Assembly: GCF_001421015.2 (NCBI RefSeq)
Contig: NZ_CP013023.1
Span: 2,225,501 to 2,289,500, forward strand
From: Paenibacillus bovis
GTDB lineage: Bacteria; Bacillota; Bacilli; Paenibacillales; Paenibacillaceae
Reading direction: 5' to 3'
DNA length: 64,000 nucleotides
Below the pieces are notes generated by a model. The model worked only from the letters and a program-made list of their open reading frames with translations, made no database searches and had not been told where the DNA came from. This document shows positions 25,932 through 35,320 of the stretch, piece by piece (within the stretch, counting starts at the first letter, position 1; each line of letters opens with the position of its first letter). Position numbers and translations under genes: made by a program.

Positions 25932-27701
25932 ATGAGAAAATGGCTGAAACGATGGAAAAATATGCGGCTGGTCAATCGCCTGATTCTGATGAATACCGTA
26001 CTGATCTCCATACCACTCATCATCTCGTCCTGGATCAGCAGTATCGGATATTCCAATTCGATCCAAGCTAATGTCGGCAGATATCAGGCGGATGTGGTAC
26101 GGGAATTTACAGCCAATACGGATGCTTTTATGAATGAACTGGTTCTGTTGTCGGTAACACCGTATCAGTCGCCGGAACTGCTGAATTATCTGGAGCAGAG
26201 CGGTACGAATCATCTGAACGGGGATATATATGATCAGAGACTGCTGCTGGAGAGCTTTGTCCGGCGGATTCTGGTGAATGGACGAGTCGATGTGGCCGGA
26301 GTCTCGCTGCTGTCGGCACATGCCCGCTCCTATGTGGAGCTGCCGGACAGCCCTGGTCGGTTTGCCGAAGCAGCGGATCAAGAACGTGTCGTTCCAGTGG
26401 GAGCCGAAGTAACAGGAAAAGGATATTTTGCCGCTCCTCATTCTCTCTTGTCGGATAATGGATCAACATATGAAGTGTTCTCGATTATTCGCCAGATTCG
26501 CAGTCTGGAGAATGGTCGTCCGCTCGGTACACTGGTGATTGATGTACCTCGTGAAGCGCTGATCCAGCGAATACGCAATCTGGAAAGTTCGCAGACTTCC
26601 GCCTTTGCCATGGTGGATCAGCAGGGACATTCTATTTACCGGAGCGATTCATTTGCACTGACCAATCAGGTGCTGACCAGCTACAGGGGAGAAGGAACGC
26701 TGACGCTGGATAATAACGGACAGCCTGTACTGCTAACCTATCAGACTTCGCCGGTTACCGGCTGGACCGTGCTGCAGGCCGTTCCTCTGTCGGTGCTGCT
26801 TCAGGATGCCAGCCGAATCAATCAGCAGATGATCTGGCTGGGGGGCCTGTGTCTGATCCTGTCGGTGCTGCTGTCCGTGATTCATTCGATGCGTATTACC
26901 CGCCCGCTCAGTCGGCTGCGCGATTCGATGAAACTGGTAGAGCGTGGGCAATTTGATATTGAGCTGCCTGCAAAAAACATGGATGAAATTGGTCATCTCA
27001 GTCGGGCGTTTAATATGATGGTTTCCCGGCTGGGACAGCTGACCTATCGACTATACGAAACCGAGATCCGGGAAAAAAATGCACAGATAGCTTCGCTGCA
27101 AAGTCAGATCAATCCGCATTTTCTATATAATACACTTGGTTCTATCAGCATGTACGCCGAACTGGAGGACAATCGGGAGATTGTACAGATGACCGGTCAT
27201 CTGAGTGCACTGCTGCGCTACAGTATCGGCGGTGAGCACACAGATGTGACGATTGAGCAGGAACTGGACCATGTGCAGGGCTATCTGGCGATACAGCAGA
27301 TTCGGTATGGAGAACGCCTATCCTATGAAGTCCATGCACCAGAAGAGTGGTTGAACTGTCCGATTATACGGCTGACTCTGCAGCCGGTCGTCGAAAATGC
27401 GATTGTTCATGGATTGGAGCGGGGACGCGGAGATGTGCATATGGTTATCACTGTCCGCCGGGAAACAGATACTATGCAGATTATCGTGCAGGATAACGGA
27501 CCGGGAATGGAAGAACAGGAGCTTGCCGAGCAGTATGACAAAATGAACAAGGGCGTACTGCCAGAAGGGCCGGGCGGACATGGACTGGTCAATGTACATC
27601 GGCGAATTGTACTTCGTTATGGTCAAGCCTACGGCCTGCGTCTGGATAATCTGGAGCAGGGCGGTCTGCAAGTCGTTATACGCATACCTAATTCTGCCTA
27701 A
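25932..27701 (+). CDS. Sensor histidine kinase, YesM family
   Basis: 589 residues. Helix 1 (about 15-37) and helix 2 (about 299-319) enclose an extracytoplasmic sensing domain of ~260 residues; a HAMP domain follows (RITRPLSRLRDSMKLVERGQ). The His_kinase domain has the phospho-acceptor His396 in QINPHFLYNTL, and the ATPase part has VENAIVHGLERG, DNGPGM and GGHGLVNVHRR. It phosphorylates the YesN-type regulator encoded next. It sits 3 nt after the tethered binding protein. Signal: probably an oligosaccharide bound by that protein. Confidence 0.92.
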   Translation: MRKWLKRWKNMRLVNRLILMNTVLISIPLIISSWISSIGYSNSIQANVGRYQADVVREFTANTDAFMNELVLLSVTPYQSPELLNYLEQSGTNHLNGDIYDQRLLLESFVRRILVNGRVDVAGVSLLSAHARSYVELPDSPGRFAEAADQERVVPVGAEVTGKGYFAAPHSLLSDNGSTYEVFSIIRQIRSLENGRPLGTLVIDVPREALIQRIRNLESSQTSAFAMVDQQGHSIYRSDSFALTNQVLTSYRGEGTLTLDNNGQPVLLTYQTSPVTGWTVLQAVPLSVLLQDASRINQQMIWLGGLCLILSVLLSVIHSMRITRPLSRLRDSMKLVERGQFDIELPAKNMDEIGHLSRAFNMMVSRLGQLTYRLYETEIREKNAQIASLQSQINPHFLYNTLGSISMYAELEDNREIVQMTGHLSALLRYSIGGEHTDVTIEQELDHVQGYLAIQQIRYGERLSYEVHAPEEWLNCPIIRLTLQPVVENAIVHGLERGRGDVHMVITVRRETDTMQIIVQDNGPGMEEQELAEQYDKMNKGVLPEGPGGHGLVNVHRRIVLRYGQAYGLRLDNLEQGGLQVVIRIPNSA

Positions 27702-27823
27702 TCACGAATAATATAGCGACTATTGAAATAGTGGATTATCTGACAGATAGACAGGACGGGTTACACTCAGGAACAGATCAACAGAGAAAGATCATGAATC
27801 AACAAGAGAAAGGGGCACACAAC

Positions 27824-29428
27824 ATGCATAAAGTACTCGTTGTGGACGATGAGATGATTTTCCGCAAGGGACTGCGCCATCTGATCCAGGGATTTGATCT
27901 GAAATGGGAGGTATGCGGTGAAGCCAAAGATGGTATGGAAGCGCTGGAAATGATCCGGGCGCATCAGCCGGAATTGGTCATTACCGATATCCGTATGCCA
28001 CGTATGGATGGGATACAGCTACAGGCAGCGGTAGCCGAGCAGTACCCGGATATCCGCTGTATCGTGCTCAGCGGGTATGATGATTTTGAGTATGCACGCA
28101 GCTCTATTCGCAGTGGAGCGCGTGATTATTTGCTGAAGCCGGTGCAAAAGGATGAGTTGTACGCAGCCATGACCCGTATCGATACAGAACTGGCTTCCCG
28201 CGAGGCTGTACGTTCCGTCAGCAAACCGGCAGAACAATTAATGCGGCAGCAGCTGCTGTCCGGTATTGTGCATGGACGGGTCGCTTATGATGCGGCAGAA
28301 CTGCTGGAAGAAGCCGGATTGTCTTTTGACAGTAAAAAGGTATACTGCCTCATCGCCCAGCTGGATCGCAGTTCGGTCGCTGAACAGCGATACCATCAGA
28401 ACGATCCGGAATTGTTTTTGCTGTATATTCAGCAGCTGGTAAGGGAGATTATTTTGACAGACTGGCACGGATATACTTTTATGGAGCAGCATCGGGTAGT
28501 GACATTGATCCAGACAGAGCATAGCGAGGATGCAGAAGTCCGTATCCGGCAGCAGGCCGGGCAGCTGGTTCGGACTATCAAGCGGCTGTCACAGCTCACG
28601 ATTACGGTCGGTATCGGGCGGGAAGCGATAGATCTGGAGTCGGTGCCTCGCTCTTATCGGGAAGCAGAGGTTGCGCTGCTATACCGGCTCACTACCGGCG
28701 GTGACCGGGTGCTGGTCTATCCATCGTCAGCAGAGAGTTCGCAATCGGTACATCCGGTTCGACTGCCCGCAGCAGACAGGCATTTTCTGGAACAGCTACT
28801 GTCCCAGGCAGATGGAGGTCAGCTCAGTCGGCAGGTGCAGGAATTTATCGATCGGCTCTGCCGTCAGATCAGCCAGCCGCAGATTGTGCAGCAGCAGATC
28901 AGCAGAATCATGATGGAGTGTTACGAGATTGCGCTGGATTACGGTATTGTAGAGGATTGGCTGCAGGGAGGAGATATCGGACATACCCTGCAGGAAGTAT
29001 GGATGATCAATGATCGTCAGGAACTCGCGGATTACTGCACCGCACAGCTATATGCGCTATACCAATTGATTCGGCATCGGGAAGGACATGTCACCCATGC
29101 AGTGGATCAGGTGGTGGAATACATGGAGGAGCATTATGCAGAGCCGATCACGCTGGGATTGATGGCAGAAAAAGTGTATCTGAATGCTTCTTATTTGAGC
29201 AGTCTGTTCAAAACCCGTCTGGGAAGGTCATTTATCGAAGTACTGACCGATATTCGTATCCGCGAAGCGATTCGCAGACTGGTGCATACGGATGAGAAAA
29301 TATCCGGTATTGCGATAGAGACTGGATTTGTGAATATTCGGCACTTTAACCGTGTCTTCAAAGCCGAGACCCAAATGACACCCAAACAGTACCGTGAACA
29401 CAGGCGCAGCCTTTCGAATCCAGTCTGA
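27824..29428 (+). CDS. Response regulator, YesN family (receiver plus AraC domain)
   Basis: 534 residues. The receiver domain has Asp8-Asp9 and the phospho-acceptor Asp55 (LVITDIRMPRMDG); a long middle region (about 130-420) of unknown fold follows; the C-terminal ~100 residues carry two helix-turn-helix motifs of the AraC type (GLMAEKVYLNASYLSSLFK and IAIETGFVNIRHFNRVFK, ending MTPKQYREHRR). ATG at 27824 is preferred because AAAGGGG lies about 9 nt upstream; in-frame upstream codons lack a site. It should activate the transporter genes that follow and possibly GH43. Confidence 0.9.
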   Translation: MHKVLVVDDEMIFRKGLRHLIQGFDLKWEVCGEAKDGMEALEMIRAHQPELVITDIRMPRMDGIQLQAAVAEQYPDIRCIVLSGYDDFEYARSSIRSGARDYLLKPVQKDELYAAMTRIDTELASREAVRSVSKPAEQLMRQQLLSGIVHGRVAYDAAELLEEAGLSFDSKKVYCLIAQLDRSSVAEQRYHQNDPELFLLYIQQLVREIILTDWHGYTFMEQHRVVTLIQTEHSEDAEVRIRQQAGQLVRTIKRLSQLTITVGIGREAIDLESVPRSYREAEVALLYRLTTGGDRVLVYPSSAESSQSVHPVRLPAADRHFLEQLLSQADGGQLSRQVQEFIDRLCRQISQPQIVQQQISRIMMECYEIALDYGIVEDWLQGGDIGHTLQEVWMINDRQELADYCTAQLYALYQLIRHREGHVTHAVDQVVEYMEEHYAEPITLGLMAEKVYLNASYLSSLFKTRLGRSFIEVLTDIRIREAIRRLVHTDEKISGIAIETGFVNIRHFNRVFKAETQMTPKQYREHRRSLSNPV

Positions 29429-29495
29429 ACGTTCAATCCGGTGCAATATTGTCGATGAGGGTGTTCATATCTGCTGCACGGCAAACATGGACAAC

Positions 29496-29524
29496 TTGCC
29501 TACAGAACAGAACCCAAATATATG
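29496..29524 (+). promoter_or_regulatory. Possible promoter of the sugar ABC operon
   Basis: TTGCCT, 17-nt spacer, TATATG. If used, transcription starts near 29531 and the mRNA leader contains the large hairpin and the cre-like site listed next. Confidence 0.4.
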
Positions 29525-29556
29525 TCCATATTATCGAAAAAAGCGTCATGGTTCAG

Positions 29557-29643
29557 GACCTCCCTGTATTTTAAGATAGTAAATGTAAGCGCTAGCACTT
29601 AGAGGGCGGTGCATCACTTATCTTACAAACATACAGGGAGGTC
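29557..29643 (+). promoter_or_regulatory. Leader hairpin covering the ribosome site, with cre-like site in its loop
   Basis: Perfect 13-bp arms GACCTCCCTGTAT (29557-29569) and ATACAGGGAGGTC (29631-29643), plus an inner TAAGATA / TATCTTA stem. The right arm includes AGGGAGG, the ribosome site of the binding-protein gene at 29649. In the loop, 29584-29597 reads TGTAAGCGCTAGCA, one mismatch from a cre site. Confidence 0.75.
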
Positions 29644-29648
29644 TTGTA

Positions 29649-30941
29649 ATGAGAAAAAATAAATTCATATCGACTGGCATCCTGCTGCTGGCTATTATGC
29701 TGGTATTATCTGCCTGTGCAGGAGGCAGTCAGCCTTCGCAGAGTACAGAAGGCGGAGAAAGCGGAGGCAAAACCAAGATCACATTCTGGACACCATTCAG
29801 TGGTGGCGATGGTGAATTCATGACTGCCATGATTGACAAGTTCAATCAGGAAAATAAAGATATTCAGGTCGAGCAGCTAAGTAACCGCTCGGAAGATTAT
29901 TATACCAAGCTGCAGACGTCCCTGGCTTCGGACCAGGCGCCTGATCTGGCCGTGCTTCACTCTTCGCGTATGCCACAATTTGTTCCATCCGGCTATGTGA
30001 CACCGCTTGACGATCTGGCATCTACTGCCGGCGTAAAATGGGAAGATTTCAACCCGACGATTCTGGAATCGACTATTTACGATAACAAGCATTATTCCAT
30101 CCCGCTGGATACGCATGCGATTGTTATGTATTACAACAAAAAGTACCTGGAGCAAGCCGGTGTACTGAAAGACGGCAAGCCTTCTTTTGAACAATCTCCG
30201 GAAGGATTCACCGAATTTCTGACCAAGATCAAAAATGCGGTTCCAGCCGATGTGGCTCCGCTCGCACAGCCAAGTGTACGTATTGATGCTTACTGGATGT
30301 TCTGGGGATTCTACAACCAGCTGACCGGTGGAGGCAAGTTCTATGATGCCAACGGCAAAGCAGAACTGAATAACCCGGAAGCTCTCAAAGCACTGGAGTA
30401 TGTAGACAGCCTGTACACCTCCAAGCTGATTCCGCCGAACGTGAATGATGCCGTCAAACTGTTCCAGGATCAAAAAGCCGCTGTAGTCATTACGGGGGTA
30501 TGGAGCACTGGCGCATTTGAAAATATCAAAGGTCTGGACTTTGGCGTCGTGCCGATGCCGCAAATCTACGATCAGCCGGCGACATGGGGAGATTCCCACA
30601 CACTGGCTCTTCCGAAACACAGCAAGGAAGATCCTGCCAAGCAGCAGGCAGCACTGACTTTCGCCAACTGGCTCGCCCAGCATGGTGAGATGTGGGCCAA
30701 AGCCGGTCATATTCCAAGCGTAACCAAAGTACTGGATTCGCAGGAATTCAAGGATCTGCCATACCGCAGTGACTATGCCAAATCTGCCGACTTTGTAAAA
30801 TACTGGCCGCGTAACGAAAAACAAGGTCAGGTAAACGACAATGTAATCAAAGAATTCGAGAAAATGATGGCAGGCAAGCAGGACCCGGCGACGACGCTGG
30901 AAAAATCCAATGCCATCATTGACAAAACAACAGGCCAGTAA
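29649..30941 (+). CDS. Sugar ABC transporter substrate-binding lipoprotein
   Basis: 430 residues with a lipoprotein signal ending in LVLSAC-A. The mature protein is a family-1 solute-binding protein: TKITFWTPFSGGDGEFM, PLDTHAIVMYYNKKY, SVRIDAYWMFWGF, DFGVVPMPQIYD and WGDSHTLALPKHS. It delivers a sugar or oligosaccharide to the two permeases that follow. No ATPase gene is in the operon, so a shared MsmX-type ATPase elsewhere is likely. It is a close paralogue of the tethered protein at 24588-25928. Its ribosome site is locked in the leader hairpin. Confidence 0.92.
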   Translation: MRKNKFISTGILLLAIMLVLSACAGGSQPSQSTEGGESGGKTKITFWTPFSGGDGEFMTAMIDKFNQENKDIQVEQLSNRSEDYYTKLQTSLASDQAPDLAVLHSSRMPQFVPSGYVTPLDDLASTAGVKWEDFNPTILESTIYDNKHYSIPLDTHAIVMYYNKKYLEQAGVLKDGKPSFEQSPEGFTEFLTKIKNAVPADVAPLAQPSVRIDAYWMFWGFYNQLTGGGKFYDANGKAELNNPEALKALEYVDSLYTSKLIPPNVNDAVKLFQDQKAAVVITGVWSTGAFENIKGLDFGVVPMPQIYDQPATWGDSHTLALPKHSKEDPAKQQAALTFANWLAQHGEMWAKAGHIPSVTKVLDSQEFKDLPYRSDYAKSADFVKYWPRNEKQGQVNDNVIKEFEKMMAGKQDPATTLEKSNAIIDKTTGQ

Positions 30942-30950
30942 GACTGCAGG

Positions 30951-30992
30951 AGAAACAGAGCGGAAAAGGCGGCTGCCGATTCCGCTTTCTCT
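30951..30992 (+). other. Intercistronic hairpin
   Basis: AGAGCGGAA paired with TTCCGCTTTCTCT-type sequence, with no T run. Such hairpins after binding-protein genes often protect the 3' end and raise its level over the permeases. Confidence 0.5.
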
Positions 30993-31085
30993 ATCTGTGC
31001 AGCAATGTACTGGTTAACTTCAACCGGCTAGCTGTTGATATATCGGGGCAGTGCCGGATAACAACTAACGGAAAGGGGCATTAGG

Positions 31086-32009
31086 ATGGCTGTCAAATCT
31101 ATTGCACACAAAAAAAGCATGGCCATGGGCAGCAGAGGACTGGCTCGTCAGGGCTGGGTAACCGGTATCATGATGGTATTGCCCTATACCTTGTTCTTTC
31201 TGCTGTTCTCGTTGTTCCCTATATTGTACGGGCTGCGGGTCAGTTTTTATGATTGGTCTTTGCTGGGAGACAAAGAGTTTATTGGCTTCCTGAACTATAC
31301 TACACTGCTTCAGGATGAAGAATTCCGCGATAATCTGCTTCACACTGTATTATTCACTATTGTGAGTGTCCCTTTGATTTGTGGTGTGGGACTGCTGCTG
31401 GCAGTACTGATCCATGGCATTCGGCGCGGACAAGCCTTTTTCCGGGCAGCCGTATTTATGCCGTATGTATTATCCGTCTCGGTAATCTCCAGTATCTGGG
31501 TCATTTTTCTGCAGCCGTACAGTGGATTATTCAACCAGATTCTGCGTACGCTCGGCATTATTAATAGCGAAATCTTCTGGCTGTCCGAGCCGATGCTGGC
31601 CTGGGCATCGATTATTATGTCCACGATCTGGTGGACAGTAGGTTTTGTATTTGTATTATTTCTGGCCGGATTGCAGGATATCCCTACCTCCTTTTATGAA
31701 GCTGGACAGATTGAGGGCGCCAATCGCTGGCAAACGTTCTGGCATATCACATTCCCGTCTCTGTCGCGCATTACCATTCTGGTCGTGGTGCTGCAGACGA
31801 TTGCTTCGTTCAAGATTTTCGGGCAATCCAAACTGATCACCGGCGGCGGGCCGGCAGGCGCTACCAAAACGGTCGTGTTTTCCATTTATGAGAATGGATT
31901 TCAGACGTTCCAGATGGGTTATGCATCGGCGATTGCTTTTGTACTGATGATTGTAATTCTGGTCATCTCTGTACTGCAGACACTTATTCTGCGCAAATTT
32001 GAATCCTAA
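31086..32009 (+). CDS. Sugar ABC transporter permease (MalF/UgpA-like)
   Basis: 307 residues with six predicted helices (first about 22-45, LPYTLFFLLFSLFPILYGL). The EAA loop for ATPase docking is YEAGQIEGANRWQTFWHITF. The segment GGGPAGATKTVVFSIYENGF near the end is typical of MalF-type subunits. It pairs with the MalG-like permease 15 nt downstream. Residues before helix 1 are basic (inside the cell). Confidence 0.92.
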   Translation: MAVKSIAHKKSMAMGSRGLARQGWVTGIMMVLPYTLFFLLFSLFPILYGLRVSFYDWSLLGDKEFIGFLNYTTLLQDEEFRDNLLHTVLFTIVSVPLICGVGLLLAVLIHGIRRGQAFFRAAVFMPYVLSVSVISSIWVIFLQPYSGLFNQILRTLGIINSEIFWLSEPMLAWASIIMSTIWWTVGFVFVLFLAGLQDIPTSFYEAGQIEGANRWQTFWHITFPSLSRITILVVVLQTIASFKIFGQSKLITGGGPAGATKTVVFSIYENGFQTFQMGYASAIAFVLMIVILVISVLQTLILRKFES

Positions 32010-32024
32010 GGAGGGAATAAGCCA

Positions 32025-32843
32025 ATGACAACAATGGACCGGGCGTATATGTATGTGAGCCGGATTGTAGCGCTGCTGCTGGCTGTATTTTTCCTGATCC
32101 CGATTGTCTGGATGCTGCTATTGTCATTCACACCCGAAGGACAGCCGATCTTAGGCGGCGGCTTTCATTTCTCGTTTGCCAATTATGCCAAAGTACTCAG
32201 TCAGGCACCGATCTTCGGCTGGATGGGTAACAGTCTGATCGTGTCTGTTATTACTACAGCGATGGTGTTGCTGCTGTCTTCTATGGCAGCCTATGCCTTT
32301 TCCCGGATTCGCTTTCCAGGCAGTAAAGTACTATTTCTCCTTTTTCTGTCCGCAATGATGATTCCGGCGGAGGCGACGCTGATTCCACTGTATCTGTTTA
32401 TGCGGGATATTGGTTTGCTGGGTACGCGTACCTCGCTGATTCTGCCTGCTGTAGCAGGCCCGATGGGCATTTTCATCATGAAGCAGTTTTTTGACGGACT
32501 GCCCAAGGATCTGGAAGAAGCCGCCCGTATCGATGGCGCCGGTTTCTTCAAAATCTGGTATCGCATCTTCCTGCCGCTATCTCGTCCGGCACTGGCGGCC
32601 CTGGGCATTTTCACCTTTATCGGAGCATGGAATGATTATGTATGGCCGCTGATCTCGATCTCGGACAAAGCATTCATGACGATTACTCTGGGGCTGCCGA
32701 TGTTCCAGAGCTCCTATGTGCAGCAGTATGCGCTGCCGATGACTGCCAATGCACTTGCTGCCATACCGGTATTGCTCATTTTCCTGCTGTTCCAGAAGCA
32801 GATTATCAAAGGGATCGCCTTCACTGGCGGCAAAGAAATGTAA
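32025..32843 (+). CDS. Sugar ABC transporter permease (MalG/UgpE-like)
   Basis: 272 residues, six helices. The EAA loop is EEAARIDGAGFFKIWYRIFL; the C-terminus ends KGIAFTGGKEM as in many MalG-type permeases. AGGAGGG precedes the ATG by about 9 nt. It completes the importer with the 31086 permease and the 29649 binding protein. Two structured repeats lie in the 596 nt between it and the GH2 gene. Confidence 0.92.
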   Translation: MTTMDRAYMYVSRIVALLLAVFFLIPIVWMLLLSFTPEGQPILGGGFHFSFANYAKVLSQAPIFGWMGNSLIVSVITTAMVLLLSSMAAYAFSRIRFPGSKVLFLLFLSAMMIPAEATLIPLYLFMRDIGLLGTRTSLILPAVAGPMGIFIMKQFFDGLPKDLEEAARIDGAGFFKIWYRIFLPLSRPALAALGIFTFIGAWNDYVWPLISISDKAFMTITLGLPMFQSSYVQQYALPMTANALAAIPVLLIFLLFQKQIIKGIAFTGGKEM

Positions 32844-32902
32844 AGGGGGTAGTCGGTGCGGGAGTGCAGCCTTGAGTGATGGAGATGAGGAGTCTGGAAG
32901 GG

Positions 32903-33029
32903 CCGCTGCGCAAAGAGATTTGGTCACGTCCTCCGGTGGAGCCTGGAAATCTACGAATAAGGAGAAGCAGTAGATTTCCAGGCTCCAATGTCGTCCTTTG
33001 ACCAAATTCTCTTTGCTCCGCTCCGTGCA
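32903..33029 (-). repeat. Structured ~126-nt palindromic element, copy 1
   Basis: Written on the minus strand: an outer stem (AAAGAGAATTTGGTCA with TGACCAAATCTCTTT), a conserved internal loop AAGGACGACATT opposite ACCGGAGGACG, and an inner perfect 17-bp stem GGAGCCTGGAAATCTAC with a 15-nt loop. The flank reads GCACGGAGCGGAG. Two more copies of almost equal length lie at 33227-33352 and 38626-38751. Confidence 0.85.
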
Positions 33030-33226
33030 TACGCCTCACTTGATCCCTGTCTGGAAAGGCGAATGCTGCACTTCCGCAGATAGGGGAAGAGGGAAAGGTA
33101 ATGAAAGAGGGCGCTTACTTCTTCTGCCGAGGAAGGAAGACAGGATATTGGTTTTCCAAATTTAGAACTTGAGTACATGATTTCAGATTTGCTAATTTTT
33201 TGAAAAAAATCACGAAGACGATCTAT

Positions 33227-33352
33227 GTGCGGAGCGGAGGAAAGGGAATTCTGCCAACGACCGACATTTAAGAATGGAGATTTACCGCTGGAAGCGGTAG
33301 TTCAAAATCTTCATTCTTAACCGGAGGGAGTGGCAGAAGCCCTTTCCGCAGC
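33227..33352 (+). repeat. Structured ~126-nt palindromic element, copy 2
   Basis: Outer stem AAAGGGAATTCTGCCA with TGGCAGAAGCCCTTT; internal loops ACGACCGACATT and ACCGGAGGGAG; inner stem TTAAGAATGGAGATTT with AAATCTTCATTCTTAA plus a terminal ACCGC/GCGGT hairpin. Both stems differ in sequence from copies 1 and 3, yet pairing is kept, while the internal loops are nearly the same. It ends 87 nt before the GH2 start. Confidence 0.82.
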
Positions 33353-33439
33353 AAATGACCTATACACCACACCGTCTCGCTCTTGATCAGCTAACCAACA
33401 CCACCCCATAATGATACAAATCAAAGGAGGCTGTATGTA

Positions 33440-35260
33440 ATGAATATCTCTGCTGAACAATCTAGCACACATCACAATGAACCACCTATCATACCAAGAC
33501 CGGAGTATCCAAGACCGCAGCTGGTTCGTGAGCAGTGGATGAATCTGAATGGAACCTGGGAGTTTGCTTTTGATGATGAACGCCGGGGAGACCGGGAGCG
33601 CTGGTACATGACTGGGCAGGGAGCCTTTGAGCGGCAGATTCAGGTGCCGTTTACATTTCAGAGTGAACTGAGCGGGATTGGAGATACCGGATTTCACGAT
33701 CTGGTATGGTACCGCAAACAGCTGGATATTCCTGCAGCATGGAAAGACAAAAGGATACTGCTGCATTTTGGAGCGGTAGACTACAAGGCTTCGGTCTGGG
33801 TAAACGGGAAATGGGCGGTATCGCATGAAGGTGGACATACGCCATTTACAGCGGATATTACAGATCTGCTGGAAGATAGCAATGAAGTCGTCGTTCGCGT
33901 GGAGGATTACAGTCAGGATGTAACTTTGCCACGCGGCAAGCAGTACTGGAAAGAAGACTCGGCCAGCATTTTCTATACGCGGACGACAGGAATCTGGCAA
34001 ACGGTATGGCTGGAGCCGGTAGAGGCTACACATCTCCAGCACGTAAAATTCACACCGGATATTGATACGAATGAAGTACGAATTCGCCTGTTTTATCCCG
34101 AGACGGCACTACAGCAGTCGGCTGGTTCGGCGCTCACAGCGCGTCTGACGATTTCCTTTGGTGAAGAGATCATTACCCAAGATGAATTCCGGGTGAGCCA
34201 TCCCGAGCATTTTCGGTCGATTGGTCTGAATGATTTTAACGATCATGGATTGGGACGATGGTGGACGCCAGAATCGCCAAATCTGTATGATATCCGTCTG
34301 GAGCTGCTGCAGGATGGAGCGGTGGTGGATCGGGTAGACAGTTATTTTGGCATGCGCAAGATTTCTATAGAAAATGGCAAGCTGAATCTGAACAACCGTC
34401 CGTATTTCCTGCGTCTGGTGCTGGATCAAGGGTATTTCCCCGATGGTATTCTGACCGCACCAACTGACGAGGCATTGGTACGGGATATCGAGTTGACCCA
34501 GGCCATGGGCTTTAACGGAGTACGCAAGCATCAGAAGATGGAGGATCCGCGTTTTCTGTACTGGTGTGACCGCAAAGGACTGCTGGTGTGGGGAGAAGCG
34601 GCCAATGCCTACAGTTATTCCGAGCAGTATGTACGACGTTTCCTGAACGAGTGGCAGGAAATAATCGAGCGGGATTACAATCATCCCTCGATTATTGTCT
34701 GGGTGCCGATGAATGAGAGCTGGGGGATTCCCAATGTACAGGTGGATCAGCGACAACAGCAGCATGGATTGACCCTGTATCATCTGACCCGTTCCCTCGA
34801 TCCGACACGTCCGGTTATTTATAACGATGGCTGGGAAATGATGGACACCGATCTGGTCGCGATCCACGATTATGAATGGCGGGAGGAAGTGCTGACCGAG
34901 CGGTATGCAGATGTAGCTACGGCTGTGAATGCGATGCCGGGCAGTCGCCGCATCTTCGTAGGTGGTGCCTCATATCAGGGTCAGCCGATACTGGTGACCG
35001 AGTTTGGCGGTATCGCCTACAAGAAAAGTGATTGGGAAGGCTGGGGGTATTCGGGTGCAGACAATGATGAGGATTATCTCGATCGTCTGCAAGCCGTGAT
35101 TCGTCCGATGCACCTGTCACCGATTGTACAAGGATTCTGCTATACCCAACTGACCGATGTAGAGCAGGAAATTAACGGTCTGCTCACATACGACCGCGAG
35201 CCGAAAGTGCCGGTTGAGCAGATTCGAGCGATCGTGATGAATCAGCCTATGGAATCCTAA
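33440..35260 (+). CDS. Glycoside hydrolase family 2 enzyme
   Basis: 606 residues, no signal peptide, so probably cytosolic. The order is sugar-binding beta-sandwich (about 15-185, REQWMNLNGTWEFAFDD and HFGAVDYKASVWVNGKW), immunoglobulin-like domain (about 190-295) and TIM barrel. Glu426 in VPMNESWG fits the acid/base and Glu521 in LVTEFGG the nucleophile. Likely activities are beta-galactosidase, beta-glucuronidase or a related exo-glycosidase; which one is not shown. By context it degrades the sugar imported by the operon upstream. AAAGGAGG precedes the ATG by about 10 nt. Confidence 0.88.
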   Translation: MNISAEQSSTHHNEPPIIPRPEYPRPQLVREQWMNLNGTWEFAFDDERRGDRERWYMTGQGAFERQIQVPFTFQSELSGIGDTGFHDLVWYRKQLDIPAAWKDKRILLHFGAVDYKASVWVNGKWAVSHEGGHTPFTADITDLLEDSNEVVVRVEDYSQDVTLPRGKQYWKEDSASIFYTRTTGIWQTVWLEPVEATHLQHVKFTPDIDTNEVRIRLFYPETALQQSAGSALTARLTISFGEEIITQDEFRVSHPEHFRSIGLNDFNDHGLGRWWTPESPNLYDIRLELLQDGAVVDRVDSYFGMRKISIENGKLNLNNRPYFLRLVLDQGYFPDGILTAPTDEALVRDIELTQAMGFNGVRKHQKMEDPRFLYWCDRKGLLVWGEAANAYSYSEQYVRRFLNEWQEIIERDYNHPSIIVWVPMNESWGIPNVQVDQRQQQHGLTLYHLTRSLDPTRPVIYNDGWEMMDTDLVAIHDYEWREEVLTERYADVATAVNAMPGSRRIFVGGASYQGQPILVTEFGGIAYKKSDWEGWGYSGADNDEDYLDRLQAVIRPMHLSPIVQGFCYTQLTDVEQEINGLLTYDREPKVPVEQIRAIVMNQPMES

Positions 35261-35273
35261 ACCATGTAAAATA

Positions 35274-35317
35274 AAAAAGCCTGCGGTACCTGCATAATTA
35301 GGGTACTGCAGGCTTTT
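35274..35317 (+). terminator. Rho-independent terminator after GH2
   Basis: AAAAAGCCTGC...GGTACC paired with GGGTAC...GCAGGCTTTT. Confidence 0.88.
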
Positions 35318-35320
35318 GTT

